A stretch of DNA of 26,471 bases from CADEEN01 sp035716845 (GTDB taxonomy: Bacteria; Pseudomonadota; Gammaproteobacteria; Burkholderiales; Burkholderiaceae_C), in assembly GCA_035716845.1 (NCBI GenBank), contig DASTJE010000269.1:1-26471 (forward strand), given 5' to 3'. A model generated the notes under the pieces. That model was not told the origin of the DNA. It did no database searches and saw nothing but the letters and a program-made list of their open reading frames with translations. The position numbers were made by a program, and so were the translations under genes. Of the stretch, positions 1 to 7,743 are shown in pieces; position 1 is the stretch's first letter, and each line of letters begins with the position of its first letter.

Positions 1-974
1 GCGAGCCCTTCCCGGCCACCTACACGCTGCAGCTCACCAAGACGCAGGACATGCGCTACGGCGAGAACCCGCACCAGGCGGCCGCGTTCTACAGCGAGCC
101 GAAGCCCGCGACCGGGCTGCTCGCCGGCTGGACGCAGCACCAGGGCAAGGCGCTGTCGTTCAACAACATCGCCGACGCCGACGCGGCCTGGGAATGCGTG
201 AAGAGCTTCGACGAGCCGGCCTGCGTGATCGTCAAGCACGCCAACCCCTGCGGCGTGGCCGTGGGCGCGGCGCCCGCCGAGGCCTACCGCAAGGCCTGGA
301 CCACCGACCCGACCTCGGCCTACGGCGGCATCGTCGCCTTCAACCGCCCGCTCGACGCCGCCACCGCCGAGGCGATGCAGTCGGCCAAGCAGTTCGTCGA
401 GGTGCTCATCGCACCCGGCTTCACGCCCGAGGCGCGCGCGCTGCTGGCGGCCAAGCAGAACCTGCGCGTGCTGGAGGTGCCGCTCGCGAACGGCAGCGGG
501 TCCACCAACGCCTTCGACTACAAGCGCGTCGGCGGCGGCCTGCTCGTGCAGACGCACGACGCCAAGAACGTGGCGCGCGGCGAGCTGCGCGTGGTGACGA
601 AGCTCGCGCCGAGCGAGGCGCAGATGGGCGACCTGCTGTTCGCCTGGAAGGTGGCCAAGTGCGTGAAGAGCAACGCCATCGTGTTCTGCGCCGGCGGCAT
701 GACGCTGGGGGTCGGCGCGGGCCAGATGAGCCGCATCGACAGCGCGCGCATCGCCGGCATCAAGGCCGCCAACGCGGGGCTGAGCCTCGTCGGCTCGGCG
801 GTGGCCAGCGACGCCTTCTTCCCGTTCCGCGACGGCCTGGACGTGGTGGCCGACGCCGGTGCCGTCTGCGTGATCCAGCCCGGCGGCTCGATGCGCGACG
901 CCGAGGTGATCGCCGCAGCCGACGAGCGCGGCATCGCGATGGTGTTCACCGGCGTGCGCCACTTCCGGCATTGA
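1..974 (+). CDS. purH: Bifunctional AICAR transformylase / IMP cyclohydrolase, 3' part
   Basis: This is the C-terminal part (323 residues visible, in frame from base 3) of the enzyme for the last two steps of de novo purine synthesis: formyl transfer to AICAR, then ring closure to IMP. The family is about 520-530 residues long, so the cyclohydrolase domain and the start lie upstream of the window. The visible part is the transformylase domain. It shows RYGENPHQ at the domain start, the VKHANPCG segment with the catalytic Lys-His pair (visible residues 78-79), SAYGGIVAFNR, and the conserved tail with QPGGSMRD and FTGVRHFRH. The stop TGA overlaps the TTG start of the next gene, so the two are probably co-translated. 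Truncation is due only to the window edge. Confidence 0.97.
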   Translation, partial: EPFPATYTLQLTKTQDMRYGENPHQAAAFYSEPKPATGLLAGWTQHQGKALSFNNIADADAAWECVKSFDEPACVIVKHANPCGVAVGAAPAEAYRKAWTTDPTSAYGGIVAFNRPLDAATAEAMQSAKQFVEVLIAPGFTPEARALLAAKQNLRVLEVPLANGSGSTNAFDYKRVGGGLLVQTHDAKNVARGELRVVTKLAPSEAQMGDLLFAWKVAKCVKSNAIVFCAGGMTLGVGAGQMSRIDSARIAGIKAANAGLSLVGSAVASDAFFPFRDGLDVVADAGAVCVIQPGGSMRDAEVIAAADERGIAMVFTGVRHFRH

Positions 975-1804
975 GGCGACGCGACGCGCTGCTGGGCGCG
1001 GCGGCGCTGGCCGCCGCGTACCGCGCCGCGGCGGACGCAAGACAAGCCTCGACCGCACTGCCCTCGGTGCAGGTGCTGCCCGACGCCGTCGAGATCCCGG
1101 GCTTGAGGCGGCGCCGCACGCTGCGCCTGTGCCTGCCGCCGTCGTACGCGCGCGAGCCCACGCGCCGCTACCCGCTGGTGGTGCTGCACGACGCGCAGAA
1201 CCTGTTCGACGCCATCACGTCGTTCGCCGGCGAGTGGGGCGTGGACGAGGCGATGGACACGCTGGCGGCGGCCACCGGCTTCGAGGCGCTGGTGGTGGGC
1301 ATCGACCACGGCGGCGAACGCCGCGTCGCCGAGATGCTGCCGCGCCCGCACGGCGAGTTCCGGCAGGCCGACGGCGATGCCTACGCCGACTTCGTCGTCC
1401 ACACGCTGCTGCCCTGGGTCGCGGCGCGCTACCGCGTGCGTGAGGGCGCGGAGCACGCCGCCATCGGCGGCAGTTCGATGGGCGCGGTGATCTCGCAGCA
1501 CCTGCTGCAGCGCCACCCCGGCCGATTCGGCAAGGCGCTGCTGTTCTCGCCCGCGTACTGGGTTGCGCCCTCGCTGTTCGAGCAGGCGGCGGCACAACCG
1601 CTGCCCGCCGGCAGCCGCGTCGCCTGGTACGCCGGCGGCTCGGAGGGCAGCACGATGGTGCCGCTGGTCGAGCGCATGCAAGCCCTGGTGCGCGCGCAGG
1701 GCACGGCCACGCGGCTGCACGTCGAGCCGCAGGGGCGGCACAACGAGGCTGCCTGGAGAGCTGCGCTGCCGCAGGCGCTGCGCTGGTTGTTCGATCTGGG
1801 GTAG
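971..1804 (+). CDS. Exported alpha/beta-hydrolase, esterase D / enterochelin-esterase-like
   Basis: This 277-residue serine hydrolase resembles the PF00756 esterase family. The nucleophile motif GSSMG is at residues 167-171 (Ser169), the HDAQNLFD segment at 73-80, and a likely catalytic His257 lies in GRHNEAAW. The frame is open far upstream, but the plausible start is TTG at 971, overlapping the purH TGA as TTGA. From there the protein begins with RRRDALLGAAALAAA, which resembles a short Tat or Sec signal. No Shine-Dalgarno is visible, so translational coupling to purH is inferred. The substrate cannot be told from the sequence. The gene at 5364-6305 encodes a paralogue with the same HDxQxLFD and GSSMG motifs. 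The start is the least certain point; GTG codons further in would remove the signal. Confidence 0.85.
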   Translation: MRRRDALLGAAALAAAYRAAADARQASTALPSVQVLPDAVEIPGLRRRRTLRLCLPPSYAREPTRRYPLVVLHDAQNLFDAITSFAGEWGVDEAMDTLAAATGFEALVVGIDHGGERRVAEMLPRPHGEFRQADGDAYADFVVHTLLPWVAARYRVREGAEHAAIGGSSMGAVISQHLLQRHPGRFGKALLFSPAYWVAPSLFEQAAAQPLPAGSRVAWYAGGSEGSTMVPLVERMQALVRAQGTATRLHVEPQGRHNEAAWRAALPQALRWLFDLG

Positions 1805-1933
1805 CCACGCCGACGCACGCCTGAGAAAGCACGTGCGAGCAGAGGGTTGCCCGGAACAGCCACTGGAGGTCCGGGCCATCCAAGCCGTCAGTGACCGGTC
1901 TGCAGCGACAGCGGAAGCGGCGCGCCCGTGCCG

Positions 1934-3103
1934 TCAGCGCAGGCTCGGCAGCAACTGGTCGAGGATCGCGTACGCCGCCTCGACCCGCGCCGGAATCGGG
2001 AAGTTCCTGTTGGCCAGGATCACCAAGCCGAACCGCTTGGCCGGCACGAATGCGACATAGGCGCCAAAGCCACCCGTCGATCCGGTCTTGCCGAACAGGC
2101 GTGGTGAGGGCGCCTGCGGCAACACCACGGGCTGCACCGGGTTCGGATCGAAGATGACCTCGGGCGCATTGCCGTCCAGCAGCAGTTGGCGGGAAATCGG
2201 GTAGGGGAACTGCTCCCATCCAAAACCTTGCACCATGCCGCCGACCCTGAAACGGCCGACCTGCGTGATGCGGATCGCCTCGCGCAGCGGGGCCTCCAGT
2301 CCACCCGCGTCGATGTTCGCCTGCACGAAGCGCAGCAGGTCGGAGGCCGTGGACTTGAGGCCGTAGGTTTCGGCATCGAACGGGCCGGGTTTCACCCGCA
2401 CGGGTCGTCCTTCGCGGTGGCCCCAGGCGTAATCGGCCATGGCGTGCGGCGGCACGTCGAAGTGGGTGTGGCGCATGCCCAGCTTGCGCAGGAGGTGTGC
2501 TTCGATCAGGCTCGCAAAGCGATCCTTCATCGCGACGGCAGCCACGGCACCCAGCAGCCCGATGCTCGGATTGGAGTACCGCCGCACCGTGCCCGGTGGC
2601 GCCTCGGCCTTCCACCCGTGGAAATACGCGAGCGCAGCGCTGTCGTCGCCCACAGATTCGGGAAACTGAAGCGGCAAGCCGCCGGCGGTGTACGTCCCCA
2701 GATGGAGCAGCGTGGCCCGATCGATCGGCCGCCCTTTCAGGCGAGGCAGATGGCGTCCAGGGTGTTCTCGAAGGGAAAGCTGGCCGGTCACGTGCCCATA
2801 GGCTGCGAGCGTGGTGGTGAAGACCTTGCTGATCGAGCCGATCTCGAAGATCGTCGAATCGGTGACCTGTGCCTGGCTCTCCCTTGACGCGACCCCGTAA
2901 TTGAAGGTGTAGGACCTGCCGTCGACCGTCAGCGCCACCGCCATGCCGGGGATGTCGTGCTGCGACATGAGCGGGCGAATCGCCCCGTCGACGATCGCGC
3001 CGACTTTCGTTGCGTCACTGCCGGCGCTGGACGCCAGGGGAACCAGCAGTGCCAGCAGCAGCGTCAACGCGCGGGCACGGAGGGTCGACGGGCTCAAGGT
3101 CAT
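1934..3103 (-). CDS. ampC: Class C (AmpC-type) beta-lactamase
   Basis: This 389-residue periplasmic serine beta-lactamase hydrolyses beta-lactams, cephalosporins in particular. Residues 1-27 form a signal peptide (hydrophobic run LTLLLALLVPLASSAG). All three class C active-site elements are present: Ser90-x-x-Lys93 in GSISK, Tyr176-Ser-Asn178 in YSNPSIGLLG, and Lys339-Thr-Gly341 in KTGSTGGFGAYV. The HLGTYTAGGLPLQFP stretch is typical of AmpC rather than of the wider class-C-like esterases. Its ATG overlaps the TGA of a 46-codon ORF upstream (ATGA), and it has no clear Shine-Dalgarno. No ampR is adjacent, so induction by the usual divergent LysR-type regulator is not supported here. Base use is visibly less GC-rich than the neighbours: hand-counted lines at 2221 and 2821 give 38 and 34 of 60, against 49 of 60 at 3541. 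That may mean a different origin. Confidence 0.93.
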   Translation of the reverse strand: MTLSPSTLRARALTLLLALLVPLASSAGSDATKVGAIVDGAIRPLMSQHDIPGMAVALTVDGRSYTFNYGVASRESQAQVTDSTIFEIGSISKVFTTTLAAYGHVTGQLSLREHPGRHLPRLKGRPIDRATLLHLGTYTAGGLPLQFPESVGDDSAALAYFHGWKAEAPPGTVRRYSNPSIGLLGAVAAVAMKDRFASLIEAHLLRKLGMRHTHFDVPPHAMADYAWGHREGRPVRVKPGPFDAETYGLKSTASDLLRFVQANIDAGGLEAPLREAIRITQVGRFRVGGMVQGFGWEQFPYPISRQLLLDGNAPEVIFDPNPVQPVVLPQAPSPRLFGKTGSTGGFGAYVAFVPAKRFGLVILANRNFPIPARVEAAYAILDQLLPSLR

Positions 3104-3240
3104 TGCGGCCGCTCGCCGGGGAGTGCCCGAAGCAGCGATGAACGGACGATCGCAACATCGTAGCGGCCGTTGGCCGACAGGTCGGCAAAGGCCCCATTGG
3201 CGTCGATGGCGCCCTTGCGTGCCCGGCCGACTGCACGCAT
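3100..3240 (-). CDS. Small ORF of unknown function, overlapping the ampC start
   Basis: An ATG-initiated frame of 46 residues ends in a TGA that shares ATGA with the ampC start. It begins 7 bases after the gntR stop. It fills the whole gap between gntR and ampC in a way that would chain ampC translation to upstream genes. The peptide is mixed, with no run of hydrophobic residues; its middle reads NGAFADLSANGRYDVAIV, which looks like ordinary protein. I do not recognise it. It may be a real small gene, the surviving 3' end of a lost gene carried in with ampC, or a chance frame. No ribosome-binding site is visible before the ATG. Confidence 0.35.
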   Translation of the reverse strand: MRAVGRARKGAIDANGAFADLSANGRYDVAIVRSSLLRALPGERPQ

Positions 3241-3247
3241 CGCGGCG

Positions 3248-3889
3248 TCAGTCCGTGCGGCAGGCCTTGCGCAGGAACTGCCCCGCCACGAACAGGTCGC
3301 GCTCGGTGGCGCGCCGCACCGCCGGCCCGTCGCGCCGCGCCAGCGCCGCGAGCACGTCCTCGTGCGCGTCGTTGAGCACCGGCGGCGCGTCGGCGTCGTC
3401 GAACAGGCGGTTCGACAGCGGCCCCACGCGCAGCCACACCGCCTCGATCAGGCCGAGCAGGGTCGGCGAGCCGGCCGCGCGGTAGAGCAGACGGTGGAAC
3501 GCCTCGTTGGCCTCGAGGTAGGCCTTGCCGTCACGCCGGCGCAGCGCCTCGGCCATGCGGCGCGCGAGCTTGCGCAGCGTGGCGAGGTCGGCCGCGCCGC
3601 AGCGCAGCGCGCCGCGCTCGGCGGCCTCGCCTTCGAGCAGCAGCCGGATGCCGAGCACGTCGTCGAACTCGGCGCGCGTGGGCAGCGGCACCGTCACGCC
3701 GGCATGGGGCACGTTGACCAGGGCCCCCTCGGCGGCCAGGCGCTGCAGCGCCGCGCGCACCGGCATCGTGCCCAGGCCGAGCTCGTCGGCCACCTGGCGG
3801 ATCTTCAGGCGCTCGCCGGGCACGAAGCGCCCGACCATCAGCCACGCGCGCAAGCGCTCGTAGCAGGCGTCCTGCTGGGTGCTGCTCAT
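3248..3889 (-). CDS. GntR-family transcriptional regulator, FadR subfamily (FCD domain)
   Basis: This 213-residue regulator has an N-terminal winged helix-turn-helix at about residues 10-70 (GERLKIRQVADELGLG, then PVRAALQRLAAEG). A C-terminal FCD ligand-binding domain spans about 75-205. Of the usual FCD metal ligands, Asn128 and His132 (NEAFH) and His176 (NDAHEDVL) are present. The last one, usually the His of an HL pair, appears to be Asp198 in ERDLF. The start ATG overlaps the stop of the aminotransferase gene by four bases (ATGA), so the two form one transcription unit. The likely role is local feedback control of that unit through the paired TGATCACA boxes at 5268-5343. Effector unknown; a metabolite of the aminotransferase pathway is the natural guess. 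Confidence 0.93.
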   Translation of the reverse strand: MSSTQQDACYERLRAWLMVGRFVPGERLKIRQVADELGLGTMPVRAALQRLAAEGALVNVPHAGVTVPLPTRAEFDDVLGIRLLLEGEAAERGALRCGAADLATLRKLARRMAEALRRRDGKAYLEANEAFHRLLYRAAGSPTLLGLIEAVWLRVGPLSNRLFDDADAPPVLNDAHEDVLAALARRDGPAVRRATERDLFVAGQFLRKACRTD

Positions 3890-5265
3890 CGCTCGGCGAT
3901 GCAGCCCAGCACGTCGTCGAAGGCGTCGAGCAGGCGCGCGATGTCGGCGTCGGTGGTGGCAGGGCTCACGAGCATCATGTTGTGGAAGGGCGTGATCATC
4001 ACGCCGCGGTTGAGCAGGGCGAGGTGGATCAGGTGCTCGAGCGCATCGTCGAGCGCCGCGCCGGCCTCGCGGCCGTTGCGCGGCGGCGTGGCGCGGAACT
4101 GGAACTCGGTGCGCGCGCCCAGCTGCGTCACGCACCAGGCAAGGCGGTGGCGCGCGATGCGCTCGCGCAGGCCGGCCGCCAACCGCGCTGCACCGTCGAT
4201 CATGCGCGCGTAGACCGGCTCGGTCATCAGCTCGGTCAGGGTGGCGCGCATGGCCGCCAGCGCCAGCAGGTTGCCGCTCAGCGTGGTGCCGATGCCGGAG
4301 TGCCCCGGGGCCGCGGCGCGCTTGGCGGCCATCGCGCGCCCTGCCCACGCGGCGCTGAAACCATAGGCCGCGCAGGGCATGCCGCCGCCCAGCGGCTTGC
4401 CGATCACCACCGCATCGGGCTCGATGCCGTGAGCGCGGCCCCAGCCGCCGGGGCCGCAGCTGATGGTGTGCGTCTCGTCGAACACCAGCGCGCTGCCGTG
4501 GCGCCGCGTGAGCTCGCGCGCGGCCGTCCAGAAGCCCGCCTCGGGCAGCACCATGCCGATGTTGGTCATGGCCGGCTCGGCCAGCACGCAGGCCACGTCG
4601 CCGGCGGCGAGTGCCGCCTCCAGCGCCGCCAGGTCGTTGAACTCCACCACCACCGTGTGGGCGGTGAGGTCGTGCACCTGGCCGAGCAGGCTGGCCCGCG
4701 GCGTGGGGCGGCCGTCGACGAGGTCGACGAACACGTCGTCGACGGTGCCGTGGTAGCAGCCGTTGAACACCAGCAGCCTGCGGCGGCCGCTGGCCGCGCG
4801 CAGCCAGCGCAGCACGAAGCGGTTGGCGTCGGTGGCCGTCAGCGCGAACTGCCAGAACGGCAGGCCGAAGCGCTCGGCCAGCAAGGCGGCCACCGGTGCG
4901 GCATCCTCGCCCGGCAGCATCGCGGTGGCCCCGCGCGCGGCCTGTGCCGCCAGCGCGCGCGCCACCGGCTCGGGCGCGTGCCCGAACATCGCGCCAGTGT
5001 CGCCGAGGCAGAAGTCCACCCGTTCGTGGCCGTCGACGTCGATCAGGCGCGCCCCAAGCGCCTCGCGCACGTGCAACGCGAACGGCGTGCCCCAGTCGTT
5101 CATCCAGTGCAGCGGCACGCCGAACATCAGGTGGGCGGCCGCGTCGTGGGAGAGCGCCCGCGAGCGCGGGTTGCGCGCCGCGAAGGCCTCGCGCTCGGCG
5201 CGCAGCAGTGCCTGGGCGCGCGCGGCGTCGATGCCCGGCCGGGCGAGGGTCAGCCAATCGTCCAT
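3886..5265 (-). CDS. Class III pyridoxal-phosphate aminotransferase
   Basis: This 459-residue PLP enzyme of the class III group resembles glutamate-1-semialdehyde aminomutase-like and aspartate aminotransferase-family proteins. Visible family features are CYHG at 170-173, FDETHT with Asp263 contacting the pyridine nitrogen, and Lys290 in VVIGKPLGGG as the Schiff-base lysine. The substrate cannot be assigned; hemL itself is unlikely given the partner regulator and divergent termini. I chose ATG at 5265. A GTG at 5289 is also in frame and adds eight residues. Both lie in or next to an operator, and neither has a strong ribosome-binding site. It is the first gene of a two-gene unit with the GntR regulator, which it overlaps by four bases. 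Confidence 0.9.
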   Translation of the reverse strand: MDDWLTLARPGIDAARAQALLRAEREAFAARNPRSRALSHDAAAHLMFGVPLHWMNDWGTPFALHVREALGARLIDVDGHERVDFCLGDTGAMFGHAPEPVARALAAQAARGATAMLPGEDAAPVAALLAERFGLPFWQFALTATDANRFVLRWLRAASGRRRLLVFNGCYHGTVDDVFVDLVDGRPTPRASLLGQVHDLTAHTVVVEFNDLAALEAALAAGDVACVLAEPAMTNIGMVLPEAGFWTAARELTRRHGSALVFDETHTISCGPGGWGRAHGIEPDAVVIGKPLGGGMPCAAYGFSAAWAGRAMAAKRAAAPGHSGIGTTLSGNLLALAAMRATLTELMTEPVYARMIDGAARLAAGLRERIARHRLAWCVTQLGARTEFQFRATPPRNGREAGAALDDALEHLIHLALLNRGVMITPFHNMMLVSPATTDADIARLLDAFDDVLGCIAER

Positions 5266-5267
5266 TT

Positions 5268-5343
5268 TGTGATCACATCCAGAACCCACGCGCTCGCATA
5301 TCTATTTTCATAGATCTGCACGGAAGGTCTGGATTTGATCACA
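5268..5343 (-). promoter_or_regulatory. Paired operator and promoter region of the aminotransferase-gntR unit
   Basis: Two 16-base boxes face each other: TGTGATCACATCCAGA at 5268-5283 and TCTGGATTTGATCACA at 5328-5343. They are inverted copies with one mismatch, and each is centred on palindromic TGATCA; the centres are 66 bases apart. Between them, 5300-5315 is the palindrome ATCTAT-TTTC-ATAGAT, in an AT-rich patch unlike the surrounding DNA that could hold the -10 element (TAGATA on the minus strand). The near box touches the start codon of the aminotransferase. Palindromic sites of this size are normal for FadR-type GntR proteins, so the gntR product is the likely ligand (inference). Confidence 0.65.
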
Positions 5344-5363
5344 TTTTGGACACCCCTCCGACG

Positions 5364-6305
5364 TCAGCGCGGCGCCATCACGAACGCCAGCACCTCGCCG
5401 ATGCGGCGCGCCCAGTCGGTCTCGCTGTGGCCGGTGCCCTCGACCACGCGCGTCTGGGCATCGCGCGGGCCATAGCCCTTGTCGCGCAGCAGTTCGGCCG
5501 CGAGCGCCAGCGCGGGGGCGTAGAGCGCGTCGAGCGCGTCGGTGCCGCGGTCGATGTAGACCCGATGCGCGCCGGCGGCCGGCAGCCGCTCGCTCAGGTA
5601 GTCGAGCAGCGCCAGCGGCAGCGCCGCGTTGCGCACCCGCTCGAGCCCCCAGGCGGTCGGCCGGCCGACGAAATGCGCCGACAGCGCCGCCGCTCCGCCG
5701 AAGACCTGCGGGTGCTCGCACAGCGCGTACAGCGAGATCAGGCCGCCCATGCTGGAGCCGGCGACGAAGGTGGCCTCGCGCCCGGGCAGCGTCGCAAAGC
5801 GGCGGTCGATCTCGGGCTTGAGCTCCTCGACGATGAATCGCAGGTAGGCGTCGGCCTTGGAGCGCCCGTTCGAGGCCTGTTCGACGTACTCGCGGCGCAC
5901 GGCCTGCGGCGCATGGGCGAGCGCCTTCTCGGGGAAGTACTCGGCATAGCGTTCCGGCCCGTGGTTCCAGATGCCCACGACGAGCGTGTCGCGCAAGCGC
6001 CCCGCCTTCACCTGCGCGCCCACGGCACGGTCGACGGCCCAGGCCTGCCGGTTCCAGGTCGCTCCGGCGTCGAACAGCATCTGGCCGTCGTGCATGTAGA
6101 GCACGGCGTGGCGCCGCGAGGCGTCGTAGTCGGCCGGCAGCCAGACGTCCACGTGGCGCGGCGCGACGTGGCGCGACGCCATGTCCGGCAAGCGCTCGAT
6201 GCGCCCGCTGCCCACCTGCGGCAGCGGCTGTGCGGAAGCCCCTGCCGCCGTCATCGCCAGCCCGAGCAGCCAGCGCCGGCGCCCGGGCGCCACCGTCGAG
6301 TCCAC
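5364..6305 (-). CDS. Exported alpha/beta-hydrolase, esterase D-like (second copy)
   Basis: This 313-residue PF00756-like serine esterase starts at GTG 6305, preceded by GTGAGGG at a usable distance and lying 7 bases after the stop of the PHA-system gene. The N-terminus has three arginines then WLLGLAMTAAGASA (residues 9-25), a Tat-like signal ending in ASA. Motifs are YMHDGQMLFD, the nucleophile elbow AGSSMGG with Ser185, and His293 in EGTGHSETDW. It resembles the exported esterase at 971-1804 in fold motifs and export signal, but the two are clearly diverged. It is the last gene of a four-gene minus-strand run. Substrate unknown; proximity to a PHA-system gene is suggestive only. Confidence 0.88.
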   Translation of the reverse strand: MDSTVAPGRRRWLLGLAMTAAGASAQPLPQVGSGRIERLPDMASRHVAPRHVDVWLPADYDASRRHAVLYMHDGQMLFDAGATWNRQAWAVDRAVGAQVKAGRLRDTLVVGIWNHGPERYAEYFPEKALAHAPQAVRREYVEQASNGRSKADAYLRFIVEELKPEIDRRFATLPGREATFVAGSSMGGLISLYALCEHPQVFGGAAALSAHFVGRPTAWGLERVRNAALPLALLDYLSERLPAAGAHRVYIDRGTDALDALYAPALALAAELLRDKGYGPRDAQTRVVEGTGHSETDWARRIGEVLAFVMAPR

Positions 6306-6312
6306 GGCGCCC

Positions 6313-6648
6313 TCACTTGCGCGCGGATTTGCGCCCCGCCGCCTTGGCGGCCTTGCCGCCCTGGGCCAGCAGCGCATCGAGGTTCTTGGTGATCTCGCCT
6401 TCGATGGTCTTGGCGAAGGCGCCGAGCAGGAAGCCCAGCCGCGCCTCGAGATCGAAATGGTCGGCCGCCACGATCAGGCGGCCCGACACGCCGCTGCGCG
6501 CGAACTCGACGGTGTCGCTGTAGTCGCCCTCGACCACGGTGCATTCCATGTCGAACTTCTGCTCGACCTCCTCCGCCCATTGCCAGGCGATCTTGCGGGC
6601 CTTCTCGAGGCCGAGGTCGTGTTCGCGGTGGATCTTGATGTCGGGCAT
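6313..6648 (-). CDS. Polyhydroxyalkanoic acid system family protein
   Basis: This 111-residue protein matches the small PHA-granule-region family (PF09650/TIGR02610 type). It starts PDIKIHREHDLGLEKARKIA, has a conserved middle (QKFDMECTVVEGDYSDTVEFARSGVSG), and ends in a lysine- and alanine-rich tail (GGKAAKAAGRKSARK). The family is found in PHA-accumulating proteobacteria near granule genes, but its biochemical role is unsettled. No PHA synthase or phasin gene is in the window. The ATG follows the aminopeptidase stop by 15 bases with no visible Shine-Dalgarno, so coupling to the upstream gene is likely. Confidence 0.88.
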   Translation of the reverse strand: MPDIKIHREHDLGLEKARKIAWQWAEEVEQKFDMECTVVEGDYSDTVEFARSGVSGRLIVAADHFDLEARLGFLLGAFAKTIEGEITKNLDALLAQGGKAAKAAGRKSARK

Positions 6649-6663
6649 GGTGCGGGGGGAAGT

Positions 6664-7743
6664 TCAGGGTGCCGCGAGTGTGGCGTGACGTTCGCCGGCC
6701 GGCAAGGCGGCGAGGCGCCGCACCGCGGCGTAGAAGCGGCCGAAGTCGCGCCCCTCGCGCTCGAACAGGCGCTCGAAGTCCGGCACTTGCGCGTTGTAGG
6801 CCGCCAGCACGCCCAGGCTCGCGTTGTTGGCGCGCTCGAACCAGCCGTCGTAGCCGGCGAATCCGCCCCAGCGCTCGGCCTTCAGGCGCGCATGGTCGGC
6901 CCGCATCGCCGCCAGGATCTCGGCCTTGCGGGCGCGCTTGTCGGCCTCGGGGCCCGCGCTCGCGTAGAGCGCCTGCAACTGGGCGCGGGTGCGGCCGGTC
7001 AGCGCGCGGAAGTCCTCGCGCCGGGCCTCGAGCGCGGCGTACTCGCGGCGCGCCGCCTCGCCGGCGTGGGCGGCCAGCCAGCGCTGCACGCCCAGGCGTT
7101 CGACCGCGGTGGCGAAGGACTCGTTGAAGGTCGTGTCGCCGGCGGCGTAGACGACCTGGTGCGCGAGTTCGTGGAACACGAGACGTGCCAGTTCGCCCTC
7201 GGGCCAGTGCACGAAGGTGTTGAGCACCGGGTCGCCGCCCAGCCAGTCGAGCTTGCCGAGCGTCGAGTAGGCCGGCACCGGGTAGACGCTGACCTCCAGC
7301 GCGCGCGTGCGCAGCGCTGCGGCCTCGGCCTCGGCATCGGTGCGGTCGTAGTAGCCGCGGTAGCCCACGCAGCCCACCACCGGAAAGCACCAGGTCTGGA
7401 GCTGCAGCGACAGTTCGGGCGCCGCCACCACGTTCCACACCGCGGCCGCGCGCCCGAGGTCGGCATAGCTGCGGTAGCTGCGGTTGTCGGGCAGCGCGAG
7501 TTCGCGCACCGCGAAGTCGCGGATGCGCAGGGCCAGCGCCAGGCGCTCGCGCAGGGCCTCGGGCGTGGCCGCATCGGCGCGCACCGCCTCGAACGGGCGC
7601 GCGCGCGCCACCAGGTCGAGGTGCCCCGCCGCCGACTGCGCGAGATAGCCCAGGGACGAGCAGCCCGCACCCAGGCAGGCCGCACCGAGCAGCAGCGCCG
7701 TCCCCGCCAGGCTCCAGGCCGCCACGTGCCAGACCCGCTTCAC
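6664..7743 (-). CDS. Lipoprotein zinc aminopeptidase (PF10023-like)
   Basis: This 359-residue predicted metallopeptidase has a zinc site HELAHQ (His191, Glu192, His195), with FNESFA at 207-212 supplying the third ligand Glu208. The N-terminus is a membrane-anchor signal with a lipobox-like LGAGCSSLGYL, Cys28 being the likely lipidation point; Gly rather than Leu at -3 is atypical. CFPVVGCVGYRGYYD near residue 120 is characteristic of this family. The start is GTG at 7743, overlapping the TGA of the oxidoreductase gene as GTGA, so translation is probably coupled. It is expected to face the periplasm. Substrate unknown. Confidence 0.88.
   Translation of the reverse strand: MKRVWHVAAWSLAGTALLLGAACLGAGCSSLGYLAQSAAGHLDLVARARPFEAVRADAATPEALRERLALALRIRDFAVRELALPDNRSYRSYADLGRAAAVWNVVAAPELSLQLQTWCFPVVGCVGYRGYYDRTDAEAEAAALRTRALEVSVYPVPAYSTLGKLDWLGGDPVLNTFVHWPEGELARLVFHELAHQVVYAAGDTTFNESFATAVERLGVQRWLAAHAGEAARREYAALEARREDFRALTGRTRAQLQALYASAGPEADKRARKAEILAAMRADHARLKAERWGGFAGYDGWFERANNASLGVLAAYNAQVPDFERLFEREGRDFGRFYAAVRRLAALPAGERHATLAAP

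Noticed and set aside
1805..1933. Possible gene or terminator between the esterase and ampC
   Set aside because: Only weak 5-base stems and short shadow frames; nothing supportable.
5268..5277. TGTGATCACA as a CRP binding site
   Set aside because: CRP needs TGTGA and TCACA separated by about six bases; here they are fused. A GntR-type operator fits better given its inverted partner and the adjacent regulator gene.
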